From Lateolabrax maculatus (Eukaryota > Chordata > Actinopteri > Acropomatiformes > Lateolabracidae), in contig CM062214.1 of NCBI GenBank assembly GCA_031216445.1, positions 22,001,001 to 22,065,000 of the forward strand: a stretch of DNA of 64,000 nucleotides, in the 5' to 3' direction. Below are positions 53,376-64,000 of the stretch, one piece after another. Under the pieces are notes generated by a model that was not told where the DNA came from, made no database searches, and worked only from the letters and a program-made list of their open reading frames with translations. The position numbers were made by a program, and so were the translations under genes. Position 1 is the stretch's first letter. The number at the start of each line of letters is the position of its first letter.

Positions 53376-56300
53376 ATAAAGCACCAGAAAGGGAATTCTA
53401 AAACCTTCTCCCATGCTATCTTCATGTTTGCCCCCAAAAATCTCTGCACTGAGGCGTGCTCAAGCTCGTGCTTTCCAAAATTGTATTAAGGGAGTTTCTG
53501 CATTACTGAAAAACAATAGAGTGGGGAGTGCCAGAGTGCAGAAATCACCAAAACTGAGATGAGATCAACATGAAGCGGAGAGCATTTCTCTCTGCTCAGA
53601 CAGCTGTGTGTATCTTATTACATTTTCCAGCATGACACTGGAGTCCTGAGTTCCCCCTTTCTGGCTGCCAAACCAGCCTACGTGTTTGTGGGGAGGCATC
53701 CAGCACACAGGCCTGGTGACAGAGCAACACTAATTTGCTACTGTAGAAGGATCGTTCAGTACGACAAAAACCCAGAATGTCCTTTTTGGCTTCCTACATG
53801 CACCAAAAGCTGCACTCAACAAATCTTTAAAAAGGGTGTTCCAAGGGCCTATTCATTTATTCCATATATATACACACACACTCCACCATCACCTCATAAA
53901 ATATAACCAATACCTTTGTAAAAAAAACACCCAATGTAAGCTACACAGCTGACACACAGTATAATAGTTATGTTGTTTCTCATAAACTTCCTGTAGAGCT
54001 CTGTCAGAAATGTCAATCTTCATCCAAAACAATCTTTGCCCTGCTTCAGCCTTTAGCATCTGTCATGTTAATAAGCACTGTCAATTTCCATACTAGTATC
54101 AAAGACCTTTGTTACACCAAAACAAGCCAAACTGACATCAGATGAATACAGAAGAGGCCTTGTTCCTAGTACAAATTCAAAGTAAAATGAGGTCAAAACC
54201 AATGAAGATGTTTCTGTCTGAGCTGATGAGTGGAGCTGAAAGATAGTGGGCTTTGTCAGTGATAGAATTAGAGTGGGAGAGTAGATAAGACCAGGGGATA
54301 GGTTATTGATGAGGATTTTTACAGGCCTTGGCTTACGTGGATCAGGATCGGACCCCGTTGCTTCAACTTCAAGTTGGCAAGAAAGAGTAAATCTTCCAAC
54401 AATGGGTCAGCCTTAGACAAGCTGGATGTTGAAGGGATGTGACTCTCACATAAGCAGACCGGAAAGACAAAGGGACTGTAGTGAAAAAGGCAATCCTTCC
54501 AGAGACCCATCAAATCCTGCTGTCAAGTCCCCTCAACATTCAAATTCAGCTTACATACAGCATCCCTCCCCAATCATTAGCACAGACAATCTCCTGTCCA
54601 GAGCTGCTTACTGTAAATCTGGCTGGAGGGCCTCAATCCTATTCAACCCAGAAAGACTTTACCATAAGGAAGGCTCAAAGAGGAATAGACCTTGATCAGG
54701 TGAAGGTCAAACCTAGGTGATAGAGGACACAAGTTGCAAAACAAATAGACCATATAAGTGACTACAAACAGGCAGAAAGACCACGCTTGGACTGAAAATA
54801 GCACAGTGTAAAAAAAGACTGTGTTAGTGTGGGTGTGTTACTACAGGTACCAACGAGAGGGTGAAACTTGATCCAGGAAGTAAATAACACATCCATGAGT
54901 TTGAAGGCTTATCAGACGCCAAAACACTGGTCAGTTGTTTATAATGTGAAGAGGGATTTTACAACTCTGGAAAGTTATCACAGTGGCAATCATTTGATCC
55001 TCCATCTTGATATGGAGTAAACAGCAGAATTAAACGGTTTCAAAGTCATCTACAAATATGTGTTGGCACATGTTTGATGACAAATTTGATGAGGGGGTGG
55101 CATTTTGTGAGTGCTATTGTCTGTCTGAATGCAGCCCCAAGTCATCAAACAAAATGCCTCTTGGATCCTCAACCAGTGTCTGAACCTCCTCCCTTCACGC
55201 CTTTCCCATGCCTGGATTTTGGGCACTTTTCCTTTGTTAAAACGAGTGCAACCCCTGGCATTTCGTCGAGGAGAGACTGCCTAAGTGAACCCCGTCATTC
55301 CCATTTCATTGACCATCACATCTTGCCTCAACGAACTGTATGTTGGTGACTTTTCAGTCCACCTTTGAGTGTAGCCATCTGGAACAGCTATAACATGTTT
55401 GCCTTTAAAAGGGGGTGACACAAACTGGTTTGTTTCAATGACACCCCCCGGCCTACAGTCCCCAGCACAACACCCACGTCCTGTAGATGCTTATTTCTTA
55501 TTTAGTTGCTCTCACAGGTGGGAAATACCAGAAGCGCCCTCAAACCTGAAAATTCGACAACAAGGCAGTGGTACCCCTGATCTTTGCCAGTGAGTGTCAA
55601 CAAAAGGTGGAAGAGCCTTCTGGAATAAGATTTCATTAAAACAAATGTTAACGCACCGAAAACCAATGCTGAATGTTAGGATCTGAGACAGTGACTTGCC
55701 TTACACAAGCTCTCCAAACTATGCCCAATTTCCACTGCTGTCCATCATCTGTGATGCAGGGACTTGAAAAAACTAGGTCAGTGGAACTAGGTTCTTGTTG
55801 CTAAACATACTTACAATACATCTCTTTATGCACCCACGACAGAGATAAATTATGAACTTCTGAGACTATGCAGCTGAGAACCTGAAAGTCCTGTTTGAGA
55901 GCAGAGAAGAGGAAACGCCGTCCCTCAGTCTGTTCTTGTTTCTGTGTCTAAAAGTCTGTCACTCCAGGCTGTGGATGCAACCAGGCATAGGCTGATTACA
56001 GGTCTCAGGTTGCTGGAGACAAAACTGTCGAGAGTGCAGCGGCACAGCTGGACAAAAACTAGCTACTAAAAAAACAACAGGTAGGGCAAGTTTTCTTACA
56101 GCTGAGTCAAAGAAGCACACACACACTTGATTGAGCAGGGGCAGAGTTTTGAGGGTTTGTTTCTAAAGACATTTGCATGCATTGTGTATGAAAGAGATAA
56201 GGGTATCTTAAATGCCCTCTGATTCTAACAGTTGAACCATTGAAAGATAAATTACAAGCACTGACAGACTTACCACACCTTTAGAAAAGAAAAACAAGCC

Positions 56301-57797
56301 CACTTGATGATGCAAAAAGTTCTGCAAATAGAGTAAGTGAGATTTACATGCTCCTGTTCCACAGAGTGTCTTGTGAAATCTGCAGGGAATAAAGAAAGCA
56401 GAGGTGGAACTTTTCATCACTGGTGGAAAACCACATGCTCTGATGCATTAACCGCACCCACTTTGTATTCACCAATAAGTTAAAAAAAGTTATTTGCAAT
56501 CACTATTTGATTGAGGTTTTGATATTATCTCTTGAAACATTTTTTGGCTTTGAAGTGATTTATTCTTCAGTCTAAGGGTAAAAAAAACTTTGCTTTACTC
56601 CGCCAACACAAATAAAAGACACTGTCACTTTGAGGCTGCATCAAACATTACGTGATTATTAATGGATCTTTGAACACACTCAACAGAATGATAAGGTGTG
56701 TAAAAAGGGTTCTGAGTGAAGACCTTTAAACCCAGGGCAAATGCCACGTCAATGTGGTGACTGGCTTTAAGGGTTAGCAATAGAGGGGGACGCAGAGGAC
56801 TGAGTTATACCTCAGTGTACTTGGAGCTGGACTGCAGAATGGAGCGTCTGCCTTCACCTTCAAAGTCTCACTTTTAGGAAACATGTCAGCAAAGAGCAAG
56901 ACCTCCAGATGCAACTTTCCAATCATAACTAAAAGTATATCAAACCTTTAACCACTACATATCAGTCAGGTGTCACTGTGGTATACAGTCAGTCCTGATG
57001 TCACATTACATCTTACAGTGCAACAAAATAAAAAACATGATTTAAGCTTAGTGAGAAGTTGGTGTTTAAACAAGAGTAAAGGACTAAGGGCTTAAACTCT
57101 GAAAACCCTTTGGAGATTTATGACCCCACTGTAGGGATTTTCATCTAGAACAAATAAGCAAAGGACAGTTACAACAGTAAACAACTGAAATTACACTTAC
57201 TGAAATTACACTGCTACTTGTGGGAAAGGAAAGGCCCCACTTCTTTATTGTTTAGAGGAATGGGGCAGGTACAGCAAGATTTGGGTCAAATTTCACTTTA
57301 ACAGAACAAGAATGTTATTAAGAAATGAGCGCTGCGAGGCGGTCAGTTTTCTAAAGAGAGACTAAACCATTGGTTGAGCTGCAGAATGTCACGCTCACAC
57401 AATCTAAATATGAGGACGTGTTTCTGCCTACATGACTTCAGGCAGCAGTGTAGAGGTAAATAAAGAGGTTGGTAAGCTCTGAACTTGGAATCAGTGATCA
57501 TCACATGGTAGACAGCTAAAGTTTTAATTTTGAGAGGCATTAATTAATGAATAACCACATAACCGAGATACTGGGACACGCCTCTGTTTGCTACGAATGT
57601 TCACACAAAAGGAGACAAAAGGAGAGAAGGTGTCACGGGGGGGGGGGGGGGAGAGATGCCTCTGGGTTATTTTAGCAGTGACTTCACAGCACCTGCAGCT
57701 CCACTGCTTCACCCATTCATCAGTCACGTCAACAATTCACAGCAAAGCATACATAAGTGTCGTCCCTCCGGGCTCCAGGGGACGTTTGGAGTCTGTC

Positions 57798-57950
57798 CTG
57801 GGGGCCTAGCGGTCTAAGACGCTGTGCATGTAATCATAACTTCCCAGGTTCAAGCCCGGCCGGGGAACCTTTGCGACATGTCCTCCCCCGTCTCTGTCTC
57901 CCCTCATTCCCTGTCACGTTTCTTCTGTTTACTATGTAACAATTCCCCAG
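57798..57950 (+). mobile_element. tRNA-derived SINE
   Basis: A-box-like CCTAGCGGTCTAAGAC (about 57804-57820) and B-box GGTTCAAGCC (57847-57856) have the spacing of an internal Pol III promoter. They are followed by CGGGGAACCTTTGCGACATG and a CT-rich, TGTCACGTTTC-containing body typical of percomorph fish tRNA SINEs. It is not a functional tRNA gene, because the acceptor stem does not close. Confidence 0.75.
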
Positions 57951-58568
57951 AAAGTACCTCAAAGAAAGCATTTCAAAGTCCATCTGTAATATGAAGCTCC
58001 TTGATACACTGTGGACACAATATTTACACTCAAGAGGCGGTAGGCAGGTGTTTCTAGCAATTGGAGCTCCATGTCTCACCATGTCCCCAGTGCTTCACAC
58101 CTAACGCAGTATTTGCACAAAGTCTTGAGTTAAAGTCTGCCATTACGTTCCCACACAGCATTGACCTTTTGACATTATATTGTGACTGTCACATGCTGGC
58201 CATGATAAACAATCCACTTCCCCCTTCCCTTTATCACAACCGTTATAATAGGGACACCAGCAAGCCAATAAACAGCCTTTGTGTTGCGTGCACAGTTACT
58301 AATGAATAGAGATGTTTCCTATTGATGAGCAAGCGCCACTTCAGCTGCGCAGGCGCAGGCGTGCACACTCAAAATCAGATTAGCCTGCCTCCATGTAATA
58401 ACAATGGTCCTGTAATCCTGGGAGAATTTATTCATGCGCCCCGGCTGCCTGTAAACCATCAGTGTGCAGGTTTTTAGGGCTGCAAACTGGACAAACTGCG
58501 AACTGCAACCAGTAACAAGAAATCCCCTCACAGAGAGTCCCCTCAGCTGCTGCAGCAGGGTGCACAAC

Positions 58569-58595
58569 AAAAAAAAAAAAAAAAAAAAAAAAAAA
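58569..58595. repeat. A homopolymer (about 27)
   Basis: Uninterrupted A run immediately downstream of the candidate non-coding first exon of ppara. Confidence 0.9.
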
Positions 58596-58608
58596 TGAAG
58601 ACATCTAC

Positions 58609-59010
58609 CTTACAGCAGACAGCCCAATGCGAAACCGCCATGTCCTCGGAAGAATCTCGCTGGGTTGAGAAGCGGCTCGGTGCGAGATCGAGAGAGGAGC
58701 GAGGAGGGACAGGGAAGAAAATAAAAAAAAATAAAAAAACAGCCCCCGACCCCTACCGCGTCCTCGTTCGCTTCCCAACAGCGCTGCCGCTGTCAGAAAT
58801 CCCCCACCGCGTCCATACAGAGCGGAGCCGCGCAGCGCACACCCGCAGGAAGTGACCTCATGACGGGCAGCTGGCGCGGGGAAGGCGCACACCCCCCGAC
58901 ACACCTATAGTCTCCGCGAATAGAAAGCGCGCAGCGGGTCCCCCGTGAGACGGACGCCCCCCGACCAGAGAGAGAGGGAGAGAGAGAGGGAGAGAGGGAG
59001 AGAGAGAGAG
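58609..59010 (-). promoter_or_regulatory. ppara: CpG-rich candidate ppara promoter and non-coding first exon
   Basis: This is the only strongly CpG-rich block upstream of ppara. On the - strand a candidate exon ends at a splice donor (CTGCT|GTAAGG at 58613 or GTAAG|GTAGAT at 58608), oriented towards ppara. Elements include ETS-type GGAAGTG (58848-58854) next to a TGACCT half-site (58853-58858) and CGCCATGTC. A (GA)n tract borders it on the right. No ppara leader sequence was available for comparison, so the link to ppara is inferred from orientation and lack of any other gene. Confidence 0.4.
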
Positions 59011-59014
59011 AGCG
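58966..59014. repeat. (GA)n low-complexity tract
   Basis: GAGAGAGAGGGAGAGAGAG repeated, at the right border of the CpG-rich block, followed by T23 at 59041-59063. Confidence 0.9.
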
Positions 59015-59557
59015 GGGGAAAGAGTCCTCCTGCAAAAGCGCTTTTTTTTTTTTTTTTTTTTTTGCTGAAGGAAATGTTGAGCACAGAGGACAGAGAGGCT
59101 CCAACTGCAGAAGCAGAGGGGTTAGGACTGAGAATCGATCACGGTGCGATGATCAGAAACCAAGATGCAGGCAGGATTTGCCCGGGTCGTCCAATGTGTT
59201 GCCAAGTTATAAACATAAAAAGGTTAATGATGCATACAATTAATACATAAAAAGCAGCACAAGTGTACATGAAACGACTAGTTACTGATACTACTTAAAG
59301 AGGAAGGCTGCAAAGCATAGAAAGAAGGATAATTCTGGAAAATGACATGCATAACTAAAAATAATTGAAAGAAGGTCCTAATTGGTATGTCTGGCTCAAT
59401 GACAAGCAGTTATATAAGAATCTGAATAAACTTGATTGGCCAAGTAGTGCAGACTCAGCTGGTGTACAGGGAGATACTCACGTGGACAGACAGCTACACA
59501 GAGACAACAAAGTTAAAGAAAAGATGAACAACATGTGACTTTTAAGGCAAGAGGGTA

Positions 59558-59978
59558 CAGTATTGGAGATATTCAGATCATTTACTCAAGTTAAAGTAGC
59601 ACTATCACACTATAAAAATACTCCATTCTAAGTAAAAGGCCTGCATTCAGATTAGTACTGCAAAATGCTCCCTGTCAGTGTTACATTATTATATCATCAG
59701 GTCATTGGCATGTAGGTGTTAAATTAATGTTGCAGCTAGTTGAGGTGGAGTTAATTTGAACTGCTTCATGTAGTTAATCTATAACAATGTATCATATTTT
59801 ATAAAGTGATCACACTGTAGCTGTTAAAGAAATGTACAATAGTAAAATGTACAATATTCCCCTCTGAAATGTTAATGTGGGTTAGAAGTATGAACTAGCA
59901 TGAAGTGGAAAGTACAAGTGCCCTAAATCTGTAATCAAGTTTACACTTTTTGATAATAGCTACTTTTCCATCTCTGAC
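59558..59978. mobile_element. MITE copy, CAGT...GGA...ATTCAGATC family
   Basis: Begins CAGTATTGGAGATATTCAG, then ATCATTTACTCAAGTTAAAG, CACACTATAAAAATACTCC and AAGTAAAAGGCCTGCATTC. It ends near TTTTCCATCTCTG. This is the common fish element whose ends are CAGTGGTGGAA...TTCCACCACTG. No transposase. Confidence 0.65.
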
Positions 59979-60946
59979 AGTGTATATGCACAAGTCAAAT
60001 TGTTACTGTGAACTGTCTATACAGGGTTTTCCATGGTAGTGATAGATAGTGTAATCTGTAGACAGAGGCTGTTTGACCAACCTTTGTCAATAAAAAGGTA
60101 TTATGTGCAAGACCATATCATTTTTCCAGAAATTGACCCGTTTCATCACAAATCTGCAATTTATTCATTAAATATTCCCTCAATACATATTTTAAGACAT
60201 ATAAAAAGGTTTTGCTTTGAATAATAATTTGAGTCTGATATGTTTTTTCCACAAATACAGTTTGTACGTCACACTAAGATTTAAAGTGAGCACAGAGAAA
60301 CTTTCCCCTTCATCAGAGAAATGTGAAAACGGCTTTCTAGAGTCAGACCTTGCATATACATCATTTCCTACCTGAAACTCAAACATCCAAGTCAAACACG
60401 TGTTTGAACATATTTTTTCGTATTCATGCCTCGTCATGTGAAAACTACAGAACTGAAGGAGTCTGACAAGATTTTTGTTGATCCAACAATTCTCTCAAAT
60501 CTGAGCGAAAGGACCACAGGTAGCATTGTGTAGTTTATGTGGACCAGTGTGCATGGTCCTGTAAATTATTGATCACAAGAAATCCTATGCACTTTTCAGG
60601 AGAATCAGCTGGAGAAAACGCTGAGTTCCACACTGACACCGGGCCAAGTTGTGAGGGTTTCCAGTCAAACTGTTGCAATAAACTGCCCATTAATGAAACA
60701 GCTCTGTTTTCTCAGCTCTTGCCAGATGCTGAGTGTGCGACCCTGTTTGCCGATTGCATCTCTCTGCTCTCTTGTTTCCTCATCCCGTCCCAGCTCCCCA
60801 TCACATTCTGTCCACGTTTTTGGCAAAGCAATGTGGGCGTCACTCTACAGCTTGGCTCAAGGCCTGGAAGCAGAAACTGGCCGTTCTGTCCTGGGACCAC
60901 AGTGGACCCCCCTATGACCTTCACGCACACTCAGCACTCACATGCA

Positions 60947-61784
60947 CAGTGGTTGAAGAAGAATTCAGATCCTTTACTGAAGTGGAAGACGAATAAACAC
61001 CACAATATAAAAATATTGACATGTTACCTTTATCTGAAGCCTTATCACTTAAGCAGCATTTTAATGTTGCAGCTGGTTGAAGTGAAGCCAATTTAAGTAT
61101 TTTAGAAGTGTAGAAGTAAGTGTAAGTACTCAGATCATTTACTTACTAAAAGTAGCAAAACCACACTACAAAAATACAAGTATTTAAGCTGAAGTTGTTA
61201 AGACTGATGCATTAATGTGTAAGTAAAATTTTAGTAGTTGGTCAAAGTGGCAATAGTTTTACAAATTCAAGGCACTTATTCGCATTCTCTGGAGCTTTCA
61301 GCCGTACCCCACGGTTTTCATCAGTGGATGGAGTTTGCTTAGTTGTCATGGAGATGGGTCTATTAACATACTGATCTAAACCATAGCACTGTTAGGAGTC
61401 TACATCCATGTTGGCTTATAGTTCAGCATGAAAGTTCAGCCTTGAGTTTGGAAATTACAGTTTGATAAATTAATCCCAACTCAAGACAACTGAGGAAACT
61501 TTATCCGCTCCAGAAAAAGCCGGTAAGTGTGCCCTGGCTGTGGTCAACCTTAATATTGGGTAGTTAAATCTATAATAACAGATTGTATTTTAGAGGCTGA
61601 TCGTATGTTTTGTACCTAAAATGAAAAAGACGGGTAGCTACAGTTGTCAAATAGATGCAGTGGAGTAGAAATATAATGTAGCATAAATTGGGAAGGACAG
61701 TAAAGCAAATAAAAGTATGAATACCTCAAAACTGTAATTAAGTACACTATTTGAGTAAATATACTTAGTTATAGACAACCACTG
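60947..61784. mobile_element. MITE copy with internal insertion or nesting
   Basis: The left end CAGTGGTTGAAGAAGAATTC and right end ACTTAGTTATAGACAACCACTG are terminal inverted repeats of the same element as 59558-59978. Inside, a second start-like segment (TAAGTACTCAGATCATTTAC at about 61125) repeats the 5' part. About 390 unrelated bases (61260-61650) separate it from the right end. Confidence 0.6.
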
Positions 61785-62687
61785 TAATAGAACTAGTTGG
61801 AACTGCTACCAGAGGATCAGGAAGAAACACAATCCAGCTCTACATTAAACATAAAATCAACCAATGCAAAATCTTGTCGAAATAGATGAATCTCAAACAC
61901 ACACCCACACAGATGTTGGCTGCAGTGCACTGAGCTTCTCCACGGCCGCTGGTGATCTGTCCATGTGAGGAGGACATGGAGAAACATTAGACTCAGAAGC
62001 TACGGCTCGTTGCAACACGACTCAAGAGAGCAAACAGAAACAGTCCACAGTAATGGGCTACGGTCAAGACATTCTGTCTGGACAACAGCTGCTTTCCCAA
62101 TTAAGGGGAGACTCAGACTTCTTTCCACATCTAGATAATATAATGACAACTGCCCCATTCGCTTACAACATGTCTGTCCCTGAACTGAACCTAGCAGTAA
62201 TAAAACAGACCTCGAAGAAGCAAAAGCTTTATGAAGTAATTTACGGTTATGAAATGCCACCCATCCTTAGAAGACTTACTGCTTCACTATTTCACTGAAA
62301 CTTTTGTCTCAGACTGAATCATACCTCAACATGTGGATATTTTTGTTAACAAGAAGTAGAATATGATTATGTCAGGGTTTATAGTATTTTTGTATGTTAA
62401 ACTCTGGTTGTATGAATACACATTAATAATGTATGATATTTAACCATTGGGTTTAGGGTTCCAGCTTTACATTAAACATAAAATCAAAGATTTGAAGCAC
62501 ATGACCATGACGTTCTTTTTTCAACCAAAGTAATCCTTCATGTTTCCAGTCACATATAAAGTTGTAGCTTTTTATGGAATAAGTTTGAGGTATTTAGCAT
62601 GTACCTCGATTGACAGGGGTTCATATGATGACCCCCTGAAGTATAATAAGTGGGTCAATGTTGAGATTTAACAGCAGCCAGACCTCT

Positions 62688-62702
62688 GCTGCCACCTGCT
62701 GC
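62688..62702 (-). promoter_or_regulatory. CTCF-type motif
   Basis: The - strand reads GCAGCAGGTGGCAGC, matching 14 of 15 core CTCF positions. It faces left (towards ppara). Confidence 0.4.
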
Positions 62703-62884
62703 AGAGAAACTGCAGATGGTACTTCCACACTGTAAACTATGAACAATTTGGTAAATACCTACTACAAAGTAGATGGTTGATCAGTTAATTAGGATTGCAT
62801 TTTTCTAGCACGTCAAATCACAAATTTGCCCCTAATTGCTTTAAAACACCCTCTATCTTTAGATTAGTGTCATATATACTGTGT

Positions 62885-63125
62885 AAGTAGATTAGTCGAT
62901 TAATCAGTTAATTGTTTAAGTAATTTTTTTTATGAGAAATAACAAAAATCAATTAGCTTCAGATATTCTCAAATGTAAGAATTTGCAACTTCTAACCTAT
63001 ATCTTAAATTAAAGTCAATGGAGTATCTTTGGATTTTGGACCTTTGATGACATCAACTTTTCCCTGGTTTTAATCAAGAAAATAATCAGCAAATTAATGT
63101 TGCAATTAGGGTTGCAGCCCTAAGA
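62885..63125. repeat. dispersed fish repeat copy (ATTGATTAAT / GTTGCAGCCC family)
   Basis: GATTAGTCGATTAATCAG at the left, TCTTTGGATTTTGGACC in the middle, and TTGCAATTAGGGTTGCAGCCC at the right end. It is the least decayed end of this family in the window. Confidence 0.6.
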
Positions 63126-63231
63126 GTTGGCAGAAATAGCAATAGTAAAATCACAATGTGGAGAAATAGAATGACAATTTTAGGTAAATAAGGTGCTAAC
63201 ATACTGAACTTGAAGAATATTGAACGAGCAT

Positions 63232-63246
63232 CCACTAGATGGCGCC
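63232..63246 (+). promoter_or_regulatory. CTCF-type motif, full consensus
   Basis: CCACTAGATGGCGCC matches CCASYAGRKGGCRSY at every position. It faces right, divergent from the motif at 62688-62702. Confidence 0.5.
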
Positions 63247-64000
63247 TCTGCCACATCTATAAATGAATGAGGCCTGGTAACTGCTGTTATTTAAGTTATA
63301 TCGGTGATTAATTATATTAAAACTGTTTGTTTCTATGTGCACAATAAATACAAGAATAGAGAAAATTTCACTGCTACAGAAACAAATACTTTCCTTGCCC
63401 ACATTTCCGACTGAATATTACATTTCATAATCACTGTGGCACAGATTAATGTGGCTGAATCTATTTAGATGCAGGGTAAGCTTTTCTTCATTTGAGCAAA
63501 TGCACTCTGCTCAGTGGTTTATTTGAGGGACCTGCCCACACAGAGCCCTCAATCCTATCCACTTACATTCGATCAATAACACTATTCCATTTATACAGCT
63601 ATGACATCATATGAAGGCTTAGAAAAGCAGCACTGTGAGTGTTATTCTTGTCAAATTCCTGGCAACTTTGTATAAAACAACAGTATATTATTGAATTCTG
63701 ACTCATATGCTTCAGACTGAGTTTCAAAAGCTTTTCATTAGTTCCTTATTGCATGGGAAAAGAGTATCCCAGGGTGGATGTCAAAGCTTTTGCAATGTTT
63801 TTGGTGAAGCCGTGAGGCAGGAGGAGATGAAGGATGGAGGATGGCCTTTAGAGATGCAACCCCAGAGACACGATGCACACAGAGCCATTGTCTCATTGGG
63901 CTTAGTATTCAGCTCACTTTGCCCTATTACCAGGGCCAAGGCTCAAATCAATTCAATATGGTGGCTGGCGGGGGACAACTACGCAGTGGGTGCAGCCCAC

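Larger units (their letters stand above)
45241..58608 (-). other. ppara: probable first ppara intron(s), upstream of the coding exons
   Basis: About 13.4 kb with no coding exon that I can support on either strand. If the promoter is at 58.6-59.0 kb, this is intronic and may hide a second non-coding exon, as in human PPARA. A GC-richer block at about 47990-48190 (GCGGCGTGCGAGAGCGAGTG) could be such an exon or an alternative promoter. Also present: repeats at 45360-45700, 46781-46811, 53085-53375 and 57798-57950, a TG repeat at 49434-49478 and a G14 run at about 57639-57652. Confidence 0.4.
59064..64000. other. region to the right of ppara: no gene recognised
   Basis: AT-rich DNA with MITE copies (59558-59978, 60947-61784), a dispersed repeat (62885-63125) and two CTCF-type motifs (62688-62702, 63232-63246). 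ORFs of 185 codons at 60539-61096 and 81 codons at 62053-62298 (+ strand) have no recognisable motif. The first runs into the MITE and the second is overlapped by an equally long antisense ORF. Confidence 0.5.

Noticed and set aside
57798..57870. Possible tRNA gene (A- and B-box present)
   Set aside because: The acceptor and anticodon stems do not pair, and the sequence continues into a SINE body; annotated as a SINE.
60539..61096. 185-codon ORF on the + strand
   Set aside because: Runs from unique DNA into a MITE, Ser/Leu/Pro-rich without motifs; treated as chance.
62053..62298. 81-codon ORF on the + strand
   Set aside because: Plausible composition but no motif, no acceptor/donor, and an 86-codon ORF overlaps antisense. 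Not enough to call a gene.

Overview
This is a teleost fish nuclear genome window. The evidence is split vertebrate genes with GT..AG introns, many CA/TG microsatellites, and dispersed repeats of the kind seen in spiny-rayed fishes: a tRNA-derived SINE, inverted-repeat MITEs, and recurring 'ATTGATTAAT...GTTGCAGGCC' and 'GGGGACCATGAAT' repeats. Nothing points to bacterial, viral or organellar DNA. No previously undescribed system was found. Four protein-coding genes could be resolved to splice sites, with several regulatory features.

Layout: (1) 1-4133, + strand, is the last intron and terminal coding exon of a KCNQ1-like (Kv7.1) potassium channel gene; the rest of the gene lies to the left of the window. 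(2) 4134-15340 is a non-coding interval. (3) About 15340-19870, - strand, is cdkn1b (p27Kip1), with two coding exons, a separate 3'UTR exon carrying conserved miR-221/222 and Pumilio sites, an upstream ORF and a leader full of homopolymers. (4) 21525-25335, - strand, is yars2 (mitochondrial tyrosyl-tRNA synthetase), with five coding exons (487 aa) and a decayed copy of the end of exon 1 inside intron 1. (5) About 26710-45240, - strand, is ppara (PPAR-alpha), with six coding exons (469 aa) and a long AT-rich 3'UTR. Its non-coding 5' exon(s) and promoter are probably upstream, most likely in the CpG-rich block at 58.6-59.0 kb. (6) 59-64 kb has no recognisable gene; it holds MITE copies and two strong CTCF-type motifs in divergent orientation.

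The three complete genes are co-oriented (ppara > yars2 > cdkn1b on the - strand), and cdkn1b converges tail-to-tail with the KCNQ1-like gene. In human, KCNQ1 and CDKN1C (the p57 paralogue of p27) are also tail-to-tail neighbours, whereas CDKN1B has no KCNQ neighbour. The window therefore seems to preserve the p27 side of an ancient KCNQ1-CDKN1 duplication. The genes do not form a pathway: they encode a membrane channel, a cell-cycle inhibitor, a mitochondrial translation enzyme and a lipid-sensing transcription factor.

All exon coordinates were derived by hand from splice motifs, reading-frame continuity and remembered family sequences. Family names are firm for cdkn1b, yars2 and ppara. The KCNQ1 call rests on one exon. 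UTR ends, promoters and transcription-factor or miRNA sites are inferences from sequence.
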